NCBI GenBank assembly: GCA_963847615.1
Contig: CAWKAN010000020.1
Location: 620,001-684,000 of the forward strand
Direction of reading: 5' to 3'
Length of the DNA: 64,000 nucleotides
Source: Palsa-883 sp963847615
GTDB taxonomy: Bacteria; Pseudomonadota; Alphaproteobacteria; Acetobacterales; Acetobacteraceae
In this document: in pieces, positions 8,744 through 16,247 of the stretch
How positions within the stretch are numbered: position 1 is the first letter of the stretch
Layout of the letters: every line of letters begins with the position of its first letter
The notes under the pieces: model-generated
What the model was told of the DNA's origin: nothing
What the model saw: the letters and a program-made list of their open reading frames with translations, nothing else
Databases searched by the model: none
Made by a program: the position numbers and the translations under genes

Positions 8744-9439
8744 CTACCGCACCAGCGCACCGAGTTGCGCCGCGGCCCGCTCCAGCGCCGCGCGGCGCAC
8801 CGGCAGCGCGGGCGCCGACCGCTCGCGCACCAGGGCCAACACCTCGGCGGGCGCCGTCTCCGGACGGCCGGCGTCGAACGGCGGGGCAGGGGCGTATTCC
8901 AGCCCAAGCTGGATCGCCTGCGCCGCGACCGGCCCGGCCAGCTCGCTCACCAGGGTCAGTGCGAAGTCGATCCCCGCGGTGACGCCGCCGCCGGTCAGCA
9001 GGTTGCCGTCGCGCACCACGCGGGCGGGGTCCGGCACCGCGCCGAACAGCGCCAGCGCGTCGCGCCAGGCCCAGTGGCAGGCGGCGCGCTTGCCGCGCAG
9101 CAGGCCGGCCGCGCCCAGGATCAGCGAGCCGGTACAGACCGAGGTGACATAGCGCGCCCCGTCCGCCAGCCGGCGGATCGCCGCCATGTAGACCGCATCC
9201 TGCATCGCGTCGGTGCAGCCCAGGCCGCCGGGCACGCACAGCACGTCGCAGCGCGCGATCGCCTCCAGCCGCGCCAGTTCGGCAAACACCAGCCCGCCGG
9301 CGGAGATCGATGCCCCGCCGACCGAGGCGGCCGTCAGCGCGGTGCCGGGCAGGGATGACAGGACCTGGTGCGGGCCGGTAAAGTCCAGGTGGGTGACGCC
9401 CGGATAGAGCGGGAAGACGATGCTGAGCGGCTCGGCCAT
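8744..9439 (-). CDS. DJ-1/PfpI family protein
   Basis: 231-residue cytoplasmic protein of the DJ-1/PfpI (class I glutamine amidotransferase-like) superfamily, isonitrile-hydratase-like subgroup. It starts with IVFPLYPGVTHLDFTGPHQV and carries the nucleophile elbow Cys in VTSVCTGSLILGAAGLL (about residue 107). The ATG at 9439 follows AGGAGG with correct spacing, better than the longer in-frame start upstream. A GlxA-type AraC regulator lies 1.8 kb away, and a 37-bp sequence resembling one at that regulator's start occurs about 50 bp upstream of this gene. Substrate unknown. Confidence 0.85.
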   Translation of the reverse strand: MAEPLSIVFPLYPGVTHLDFTGPHQVLSSLPGTALTAASVGGASISAGGLVFAELARLEAIARCDVLCVPGGLGCTDAMQDAVYMAAIRRLADGARYVTSVCTGSLILGAAGLLRGKRAACHWAWRDALALFGAVPDPARVVRDGNLLTGGGVTAGIDFALTLVSELAGPVAAQAIQLGLEYAPAPPFDAGRPETAPAEVLALVRERSAPALPVRRAALERAAAQLGALVR

Positions 9440-9486
9440 GATGGTGCCTCCTGACGTTGACCGGGGCAGCATGGCGGATCGGGCGA

Positions 9487-9523
9487 GCGTCCGGAATGAC
9501 GTAGATCCCTCGTTTTGCGTCAT
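9487..9523 (+). promoter_or_regulatory. candidate operator shared with the GlxA-type regulator gene
   Basis: 37-bp segment with the core GATCCCTCGTTTTGCGTCAT. It matches 11235-11271 at 29 of 37 positions without gaps. It lies about 48 bp upstream of the DJ-1/PfpI start, in the reverse orientation relative to that gene. The other copy overlaps the start of a GlxA-family AraC regulator. The operator role is inference only. Confidence 0.35.
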
Positions 9524-9577
9524 ACCGTGCGGTCGGGCCGCCGCCGAGGGGCCGTCGCCGCGCTGCCGCCACCCCGC

Positions 9578-11084
9578 TTAGGGCGGCAAGCCGTCCAGCG
9601 CCTCGGCGACACGCTGCATGACGCCGGCCCAGTCGCCCTGCGCGGGGTGGCGGAACTGGCGCAGCCCCGGATACCAGGGGCTGTCGTCGCGCCCCAGCAG
9701 CCACCGCCAGCAGGTGTCGAAGCGGTTCAGCAGCCAGACCGGCCGGCCCAGCCCGCCGGCCAGATGCGCGACCGCGGTGTCCACCGCGATCACCAGGTCG
9801 AGGTTCGCCACCAGCGCCGCGGTGTCGGCGAAGTCGCCCAGCCGGTCGGCCACGTCGTGCACCCCCAGCCCCGGCGGCGGCTCGTGCAGTTGCGCCGCCG
9901 GCGGGCCGAGCTGCAACGAGACGAACGAGCAGCCGCGCACCGCGGCGAGCGGCGCCATGTCGGCCAGAAGCATCGAGCGCCGCCGGTCCAACGCCACCGC
10001 ATGCGGCAGCCAGGCCCGCGCGCTGCCGGCCCAGACCAGCCCGACCCGCCGCCCGGGCAGCGACGGACAGCGTGTCGCGCCAGGCGGCCTGCTGTGCCGG
10101 GTCGGCATGCAGATACGGCACCGCCGCGGGCCCCGAGCTGGGTATCGTGTCCGGCGTGGTGGCGAAGGCGCGCGGCAGGCTCATCAGCGGGCAGTGCAGG
10201 TCGAAGTCGGGCAGCGCGTCGCCGTCCGCTACCACCTGGGCCACCAAATCCAGCCGCGCCAGCAGCCGCACCAGCGGGGGCTGCACCTGCAACACCACGC
10301 GCGCGCCCTGCGCCGCCACCAGCGGGGCGTAGCGGCAGAACTGCAAGCTGTCGCCGAAGCCCTGCTCGGCGTGCAGCAGGACGGTGCGCCCGGCGATCGG
10401 CTGTTCGCCGGTCCACAGCGGCTGGGCGAACTGGCGGCGCGCCGCGGCCAGGTCGCCGACCCGCCAGCGCGCCTCGTAGAACGGCCAGGCCTCGGCCCAG
10501 CGCCCGGTCAGCAGCAGCACCATCGCCAGGTTGATCTGGGCATTGTCGAACTCCGGCTGCAGCCGCAGCGCCGCGCGGCAGCTTGCCTCGGCCTCATCGG
10601 TGCGGCCCAGCTCGCGCAGCAGCACGCTCAGGTTGTTGTGCGTCTGCGCCGGATCCGCGCCGTAGCGCAGTGCCGCGCGATAGCACGCCTCCGCCTCGTC
10701 CAGCCGGCCGCGCGATTGCAGCGCGACGGCGAGGTTCAGATGCGCGCCGGGATGCTCCGGGAACAGCCGCAGGCAGCCGCGGAAGCAATTCTCCGCCTCC
10801 GCCACGCGGGCGAGCCGGTAGTGCACCAGGCCGAGGCCGTTATGCGCCTCGGCAAACGCCGGATCGAGCAGCAGCGCCTGGCGCTGGAACTGCTCGGCTT
10901 CCTCCAGGGCGCCGGCGGTCATGCGGGCCAGGCCGAGATTGGTCCAGGCCGCGGGGAAATCAGGGCGGCGCTGCAGGGCGGCGCGGTAGTGCGGCTCCGC
11001 GGCGGCGATCTGGCCGGCCAAATGCAGGGCGAAGCCGCGTTGCAGGCAGGTGCCGGCGTCGTCCTGGCGCACGGGATCGGTCAT
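9578..11084 (-). pseudogene. TPR protein with glycosyltransferase-9-like C-terminus, frameshifted
   Basis: The N-terminal 210 residues are at least five TPR units (e.g. AAWTNLGLARMTAGALEEAE, AHNGLGLVHYRLARVAEAE), then a domain starting at about residue 215 with AEQGFGDSLQFCRY, as in TPR/heptosyltransferase-like proteins of Acetobacteraceae. Near 10055-10066 the frame breaks after WRDTLSVAA and the homologous continuation, PGRRVGLVWAGSARAW through FDTCWRWLLGRDDSPWYPGL, is in the next frame and ends at 9578. A single inserted base explains it. This is either a real frameshift mutation or a sequencing error; restored, the protein would have about 500 residues. Confidence 0.75.
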
Positions 11085-11234
11085 GTCGGCCCTTCCATGC
11101 CAGCCTTTAGTTCCTGATATGTTCTTAACACAACCCTAGGAGGAATCCAAGGCGCTTTGGTTCAATCAATGCGTGAGATGTGGGTGCACGCCGACCTGCG
11201 CGCGTTGACAGGCTGGGCGCCGCGCAACAGGGTT

Positions 11235-11271
11235 GCGTCTGGAACAGCCTGGATCCCTCCTTTTCCGTCAT
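11235..11271 (+). promoter_or_regulatory. second copy of the 37-bp candidate operator
   Basis: Contains GGATCCCTCCTTTTCCGTCA and runs into the ATG of the GlxA-type gene, so binding here would block translation or transcription start. It is 29/37 identical to 9487-9523. An alternative is that it is simply a conserved 5' coding or leader segment. Confidence 0.3.
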
Positions 11272-12232
11272 GCAGCGCGACATCGGCTTCCTGATCTTCC
11301 CGGACTTCCAGCTCCTCGACCTGGCGGGCCCGCTCGCCGCGTTTCAGGCGGCGGGCGACGGCCTGGACGCCACGCCGTATCGCCTGCGCGTGCTGTCCGC
11401 GTCCGGCGGGCTGATCCGCAGCAGCGTGGGGGTGGCGGTGCAGAGCGAGGCGCTGGACGAGCCGCCGCGCGATACGCTGGTGGTGGTCGGTGGCGCCGGG
11501 TCCCGCCCGGCGCGGCGCGTGGCGCCGTTGCTGGACTTCGTCCGCCAGGCCGCCGCGGGTTCGCGCCGCGTCGCAAGCGTCTGCACCGGGGCATTCATCC
11601 TGGCCGGCGCCGGGCTGCTGGACGGGCGCGCCGCCACCACCCATTGGCGCCATGCCGCCGCCCTGCAACGGCAATTCCCGCGCGTGCGCGTCGACGGCGA
11701 CCGCATCTTCGTCAGGGACGGGGCGATCTGGACCTCGGCCGGCATCACCGCCGGCATCGACCTGGCGCTGATGCTGATCGAGGCGGACCTCAGCCGCGAC
11801 GTCGCGCGCGCCGCGTCGCGCCAGTTGGTGGTCTACCACCGCCGGCCGGGCGGGCAGTCGCAGTTCTCCGCCCTGCTGGCGCTGGATCCGCCGTCGGGGC
11901 GCATCGGTCGGGCGCTCGACTTCGCTCGCACGCACCTGCACGAGGCGCTGTCGGTCGAGCGGCTGGCCGCGGTCGCCTGCCTCAGCCCCCGCCAGTTCGG
12001 CCGCGCCTTCCTGGCCGAGACCGGCCGGACACCGGCCAAGGCGATCGAGCGGCTGCGCGTCGAGGCCGCCCGGCTGCGCCTGGAGAGCAGCTGCGAGCCG
12101 ATCGAGCTGATCGCGCGGGCGGTCGGGTTCGCCGATCCGGAGCGCATGCGCCGGGCCTGCCTGCGGGTGTTGGGCCAACCGCCCCAGGCGCTGCGCCGGG
12201 CGACCCGCGCGGTTGCGGCGGCGGCAGGGTGA
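11270..12232 (+). CDS. GlxA family transcriptional regulator (DJ-1 domain + AraC HTH)
   Basis: 320-residue regulator. Residues about 1-190 are a DJ-1/PfpI-like sensor domain (IGFLIFPDFQLLDLAGPL, and VASVCTGAFILAGAGLL with the elbow Cys). Residues about 210-310 are an AraC-type double helix-turn-helix (HEALSVERLAAVACLSPRQF, RAFLAETGRTPAKAIERLRV). Such GlxA/FtrA-like proteins sense small nitrogenous or stress metabolites and bind DNA as dimers. The ATG at 11270 was chosen because homologues start at the MQRDIGFLIFP segment. It faces away from the DJ-1/PfpI gene across the broken TPR gene, and a shared 37-bp motif suggests they are co-regulated. Confidence 0.87.
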   Translation: MQRDIGFLIFPDFQLLDLAGPLAAFQAAGDGLDATPYRLRVLSASGGLIRSSVGVAVQSEALDEPPRDTLVVVGGAGSRPARRVAPLLDFVRQAAAGSRRVASVCTGAFILAGAGLLDGRAATTHWRHAAALQRQFPRVRVDGDRIFVRDGAIWTSAGITAGIDLALMLIEADLSRDVARAASRQLVVYHRRPGGQSQFSALLALDPPSGRIGRALDFARTHLHEALSVERLAAVACLSPRQFGRAFLAETGRTPAKAIERLRVEAARLRLESSCEPIELIARAVGFADPERMRRACLRVLGQPPQALRRATRAVAAAAG

Positions 12233-12322
12233 GCAGTGGCGGCCGATGACCGGCCGGCACTGTGCCGCGCGGTGGCGGTCGCCCGTCGGCGATGCCGGCG
12301 GACGCGGTCGCAGGCGCCAGGC

Positions 12323-13330
12323 TCACTCGCCCCAGGCCAGGAACAGGCCGATATCGCCGGGCATGCCGCCGGGATACTCCAGCACCCGGGCCGCCAGGCG
12401 AAAGCCGCGGCGCTTCAGCTCGCGTTCCCAGCGCAAGTAGAGCTCCGCCGCCTCGCCGCGCAGCGTGCTCGGCCAGCTTGCCTCCGCTACGTCGATCGCC
12501 CTGCCGCCGTCGGTGCACAGCGCGTTGGGAAAGCGCAGCAGCAGGACCTCGGTCTGGCCGGCCTCGGCGGCCTGCCGGGCGCGATGCAGCAGGCCTTGCC
12601 AGGTTTCGTCGGACACGTGGGTGTCGATCAGTTGCTTCGCCAGTTGCTTGCGCTGCTCCGCCGCAGCCCGGCGCACCGCGTCATGCTGCTGCGCCGTGCC
12701 GGCCTGGTAATCCTCGACCAGCGATCGGAGCGCCGCCGCGTTCAGCGCCGCCGAGGCGGAGGCCGGCGCCGCGTCCTCGTGCGGCGGAATGACCTCCCAG
12801 GCCGGGCGGTGGTACTCGCCGAACATGCTGAGCAGGAACCCGCGCTTGCGCGGCGCGGGCCGTTGCGCCGACGTCTCCGTTTGCGGCGTCGCCAAGCTGC
12901 GCAGCAGGTCGGCGCGGCTGACGATGCCGACCATGCGGCCTTGCTTCAGCACCGGCACCCGCTTGATGTGATACTGCGCCAGCAGCCGCGCCACCTCGGT
13001 CAACTCGGTGTCTTCGCCGACCGTGATGACCGGCGCCGACATCACGTCGCCCGCGGTGCGGTCCGGTGCGCGCAGCTTGGCGAAGAAGCCAGCCTCAGGT
13101 GAGGTGTCGTCGGCGACCAGCTTGAGCCACCAGTCGCGCCGCTCCACCCGCTCCAGTTCGCCGCGGCTGACCAGGTCGCCCTCGCTCACCATGCCGATCG
13201 GCGCGCCGTCCGCGTCGAGCACCGGCATGGCGCTGATGCCGTGCGCCAGCAGCTGGCGCGCCACCTCGCGCACCGGGGTATCCGCGGTGGTGGCGATCAC
13301 CTCGGTCGTCATGATGTCCGATGCGTGCAT
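12323..13330 (-). CDS. CBS domain pair protein
   Basis: 335-residue cytoplasmic protein. Two CBS domains fill about residues 1-60 (MHASDIMTTEVIATTADTPV, AMPVLDADGAPIGMVSEGDL) and 90-150 (VMSAPVITVGEDTELTEVAR, RVPVLKQGRMVGIVSRADLL), a fold that binds adenosine nucleotides. A linker follows, then a conserved but unassigned 130-residue C-terminus with YLRWERELKRRGFRLAARVL. In many alphaproteobacteria such genes are induced by low oxygen, and an FNR-type box lies about 108 bp upstream (centre to start codon). The gene is divergent from an M50 protease gene that shares this control region. Confidence 0.88.
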   Translation of the reverse strand: MHASDIMTTEVIATTADTPVREVARQLLAHGISAMPVLDADGAPIGMVSEGDLVSRGELERVERRDWWLKLVADDTSPEAGFFAKLRAPDRTAGDVMSAPVITVGEDTELTEVARLLAQYHIKRVPVLKQGRMVGIVSRADLLRSLATPQTETSAQRPAPRKRGFLLSMFGEYHRPAWEVIPPHEDAAPASASAALNAAALRSLVEDYQAGTAQQHDAVRRAAAEQRKQLAKQLIDTHVSDETWQGLLHRARQAAEAGQTEVLLLRFPNALCTDGGRAIDVAEASWPSTLRGEAAELYLRWERELKRRGFRLAARVLEYPGGMPGDIGLFLAWGE

Positions 13331-13431
13331 GTCGATGCCTCCTTCCCGTCCGGTCAGCGCGGGGGTTCCGGCCAGGGATGGGTACCAGGGTGCGTGTTAA
13401 TAACAGCTTAGCGCGGTGGCTGGGGCAGCGC

Positions 13432-13445
13432 TTGATCCAGGTCAA
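13432..13445. promoter_or_regulatory. FNR/FixK-type box
   Basis: TTGATCCAGGTCAA, one mismatch from the TTGAT-N4-ATCAA consensus. It lies in the divergent spacer between the CBS gene (start 13330) and the M50 protease gene (start 13576). The same 14 bases occur again at 58020-58033. Confidence 0.6.
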
Positions 13446-13575
13446 TCGTGCGTGTGGCCGGCGGCTTGCCCGGCGATCGTCCGCCGTTCGGGCAGTCGCA
13501 CGCCGGTGCGCGGCCGGTGTTCCGTGGCGCGTTCCACGCTAGAACGGGGTCCGCCCCACGGCCGTAGGACAGCAG

Positions 13576-14268
13576 ATGACTCCGCAGCTCGGCATGATGG
13601 TCTACACCGCCTCGACCTGGGTGGTCCCGGTGCTCATCGCGGTCACGTTCCACGAGGCGGCGCACGGGTTCGTCGCCCACCGCTGCGGCGACGACACCGC
13701 CTGGCGCCTCGGTCGGGTCAGCTTCAACCCGTTCCGGCACATCGACCCGTTCGGCACGGTCCTGCTGCCGGCATTCCTGCTGTTGATGCACGCCCCCTTC
13801 CTGTTCGGCTATGCCAAGCCGGTGCCGGTCAATTTCCGCGCGCTGCGCAATCCGCGCCGCGACATGGTGTGGGTCGCGGCGGCAGGGCCGGCCACCAACC
13901 TGCTGCTGGCGACGGCGGCCGGGCTGCTGGTCCACCTGGTCGGCTTTCTGCCGGCCTGGGTCGCCCGCTGGTTTGAACAAAATCTTGTCAATGCCATCAT
14001 CATCAACGTCGTCCTGGCGGTCTTCAACATGATCCCGCTGCCCCCGCTCGACGGCGGGCGTGTCGCTGTCGGTCTGTTGCCCGATGCGCTCGCCGCCCCG
14101 CTCGCCCGGTTGGAGCGGTATGGCATGCTGATCATCATCGGCCTGCTGTTCGTCCTGCCGATGCTGGGGTCGCAACTCGGCACGGATCTGAACCTGCTGG
14201 CGTGGCTGATCGCCGGTCCGGCCAATGCCATGATCGGGATCATTCTGCGTCTCACCGGCAACGCATGA
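13576..14268 (+). CDS. site-2 protease family (M50) membrane peptidase
   Basis: 230-residue integral membrane zinc protease of the M50B family. The zinc motif HEAAH is at about residues 29-33 in VTFHEAAHGFVAHRCGDD, and the second signature NMIPLPPLDGGR, whose Asp is a zinc ligand, is at about 155-166. Four to six hydrophobic helices are visible. The compact form without PDZ or CBS domains is common in bacteria and its substrates are mostly unknown. It is divergent from the CBS protein gene, which may functionally substitute for the CBS domain some M50 proteins carry; this link is inference. Confidence 0.9.
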   Translation: MTPQLGMMVYTASTWVVPVLIAVTFHEAAHGFVAHRCGDDTAWRLGRVSFNPFRHIDPFGTVLLPAFLLLMHAPFLFGYAKPVPVNFRALRNPRRDMVWVAAAGPATNLLLATAAGLLVHLVGFLPAWVARWFEQNLVNAIIINVVLAVFNMIPLPPLDGGRVAVGLLPDALAAPLARLERYGMLIIIGLLFVLPMLGSQLGTDLNLLAWLIAGPANAMIGIILRLTGNA

Positions 14269-14352
14269 ACCGGCGCGGGGCGTTCCAGTGCTGGCCGGTT
14301 TGCCGCGCCGCGCCGGGCGCGGCGGACGCCCTCGCGGCGGCCGGGCGGAGCC

Positions 14353-15597
14353 TCAGGCCCGCGCCAGCAGCGTGCCGTGCGCCCCCATGCGGCGATGCAG
14401 CGCGTAGGCCGGAACCGCCAGCGCGGACACCGCCGCCGCGCACAGCAGCGCGCCGGCCGGCCCGCCCGCCCAGTCCGCCGCCGCGCCGCACAGCGCCGGC
14501 ACCACCGTACCGGCGCCGTAATAGATCGTATAGAAGATGCCCATCCCGGCGGCGCGGGTCTCGACGCGCGCCGACAGCGTGCCGATTGCCTGGATCACCC
14601 CGGGATGGATCTGCCCGATGATCCCCAGCACCACCGCCCACAGGATCGGCCAGTCGGTCAGCGCGCTGCCGGTCATGCCGATCACCAGCGCGCTGGTGCC
14701 GATCAGGAACACCCGGAAGGCGCCGTAGCGGTTCGCCAGCCCGGCGCCGAACAGCGTCGGCGGCAGGCTGCCCCAGGTGGCGATGGCGATCACCACGCCG
14801 GTCATCGCCATGCTCTCGCCGCGCAGCGCCATCAGCGACGGCGCGTAGGACAGGAACCCGGTGTAGCCCGAGGTGTAACCGGCCCACACCAGCCCCGCGA
14901 TCGCCGCCAGCAGGCATTCGCGCGCGCTGGGCAGCACCGGCGTCCGCGGCCGACCGCCCCCCCGGGGTGCCGGCCCGCGTGGCGCCGCCTCCCGCAGCGC
15001 CGCTCCAAGGGGTGCGTCCCCTTGGGGCGCCGCCTGGAAGCTGGTCAGGAACATCGCCAGCGCCGCCGCCTGGATCACGCCGCCCGCCAGGAACGCGGCC
15101 GGCCAGCCGAACGCGGCGGCCAGCGGCGGCTGCGTGAGCTGGCCCAGCCCGACCCCCACCGGATAGGCGCCGACCGAGGCGCTGATCGCCAACAGGAAGG
15201 CCCGCCCGTGGAACCAGTCGGCCAACACCTTGCTCTGGATCACCACCATGGCGACCGCGCCGACGCCGCAGACCGTGCGCCCGGCGGCAATGCCGACCGG
15301 TCCACCGCCCAGCGCGCTCACGATCGCCCCCAGCACCATCAGCGCCAGTCCGCCGGCCAGGATCACCCGGTCGCCGAACCGCCCGCCCGCCAGCCCCAGC
15401 GGCAGCGCGGCGAAGGTGCCCACCAGCATGAAGGCGCCGATCAGCTTGCCGAAGGTGGTGTAGTCCATCGCGAACAGCGGGATCAGCGTGGGCCCCAGGC
15501 TGCCCACGGTCTGGAACTGGTAGCCGAACCCGAGGCGCGCCAGAACGATGGCCGCCAGGATCATCAGGGGCCGCAGCCTCGATTGTTGTTTGCTCAC
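14353..15597 (-). CDS. MFS transporter
   Basis: 414-residue major facilitator carrier with about 12 hydrophobic segments. Typical features are the TM1 start FGYQFQTVGSLGPTLIPLF, a loop 2-3 GGRFGDRVILAGG-like motif A variant, and a central cytoplasmic Pro/Arg-rich loop of about 45 residues (APQGDAPLGAALREAAPRGP). It resembles the cyanate/nitrate-nitrite-like CynX subgroup in length and in YAPSLMALRGESMAM. Substrate cannot be read from the sequence. It stands alone on the minus strand, followed upstream by a truncated acetyltransferase gene. Confidence 0.85.
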   Translation of the reverse strand: MSKQQSRLRPLMILAAIVLARLGFGYQFQTVGSLGPTLIPLFAMDYTTFGKLIGAFMLVGTFAALPLGLAGGRFGDRVILAGGLALMVLGAIVSALGGGPVGIAAGRTVCGVGAVAMVVIQSKVLADWFHGRAFLLAISASVGAYPVGVGLGQLTQPPLAAAFGWPAAFLAGGVIQAAALAMFLTSFQAAPQGDAPLGAALREAAPRGPAPRGGGRPRTPVLPSARECLLAAIAGLVWAGYTSGYTGFLSYAPSLMALRGESMAMTGVVIAIATWGSLPPTLFGAGLANRYGAFRVFLIGTSALVIGMTGSALTDWPILWAVVLGIIGQIHPGVIQAIGTLSARVETRAAGMGIFYTIYYGAGTVVPALCGAAADWAGGPAGALLCAAAVSALAVPAYALHRRMGAHGTLLARA

Positions 15598-15638
15598 CGT
15601 TTCCTCGCCGGCGCCGGTCAGCGCCGGCCCGTTTCAGC

Positions 15639-15860
15639 CTAGCCGAGCGGCCCCGCAGGCTCCAGCCGCTTCTCCATCTCCACCCAGGTCGGCGCGGCAT
15701 AGCCGGGGTGCGCGTGCCGGGCGAACTCGACGAACCCGCAGGACGCGAACAGAAGGCGGTTGCCGGTCAGCACCAGGCGCGTCCCCAGATCCAGCCGCGC
15801 CGCGCCGGCCGACCGTGCCGCCGCCAGCATGGCGCGCAGCACCGGCGGCAATCGGGGGCG
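15639..15860 (-). pseudogene. GNAT-type acetyltransferase, C-terminal fragment
   Basis: The last about 70 residues resemble the C-terminal half of a GNAT N-acetyltransferase: a helix around VLRAMLAAARSAGAARLDLG, then LTGNRLLFASCGFVEFARHA, PGYAAPTWVEMEKRL. This is the usual NRLLYERCGF...APTWV.MEK pattern after the acetyl-CoA loop. The N-terminal half with the acetyl-CoA binding RxxGxG/A motif is missing; the frame runs straight into the multi-hairpin element that begins at 15864. I infer truncation by insertion or recombination. Confidence 0.6.
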
Positions 15861-15863
15861 GAG

Positions 15864-16147
15864 CGAAAGCAAGGCTGGGGCTTCGCCCCAGACCCCACCA
15901 GGGGCTTTGCCCCCGGACCCCCACCAGAGGCAGCGGCCTCTGGACTCCATGACTGGGAGTGTGGGGAGGGGCAGGGGGTGGGTGGGCGAGGCGAAGGGGC
16001 GCCGGACGGCGCCCCTTCGCCTCGCCCACCCACCCCCTGCCCCTCCCCACACTCCCAGTCCGGGGTTCCAAGGGCTCCGCCCTTGGCGGGGTTCCAAGGG
16101 GCAGCGCCCCTTGGTGGGGTCTGCGGCGAAGCCCCAGCCTTGCTTTC
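15864..16147. repeat. 284-bp multi-hairpin palindromic element, copy 1
   Basis: The terminal 37 bp (15864-15900 and 16111-16147) are inverted repeats with one mismatch, starting CGAAAGCAAGGCTGGGGC. Inside are small hairpins (CCAGAGGCAGCGGCCTCTGG; CCAAGGGCTCCGCCCTTGG; CCAAGGGGCAGCGCCCCTTG) around a central perfect palindrome. In it, 15951-16003 pairs with 16008-16060 (53 bp, 4-nt loop). A second copy lies at 36708-37018. Confidence 0.8.
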
Positions 16148-16247
16148 GTTCATCCGCTTGCCCCCGGTGCGTCGCGCCGGGCGCTTGCCAGCGCCTGGCC
16201 GGCGGGGTTCACTGCGTCGCACAATTGCCCGCGGGACCCAAGCCTCG

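Noticed and set aside
15700..16240. Frames through the multi-hairpin element read as proteins with MEPRQGRSPWNP-like repeats
   Set aside because: They arise from palindromic DNA on both strands and cannot be genes.
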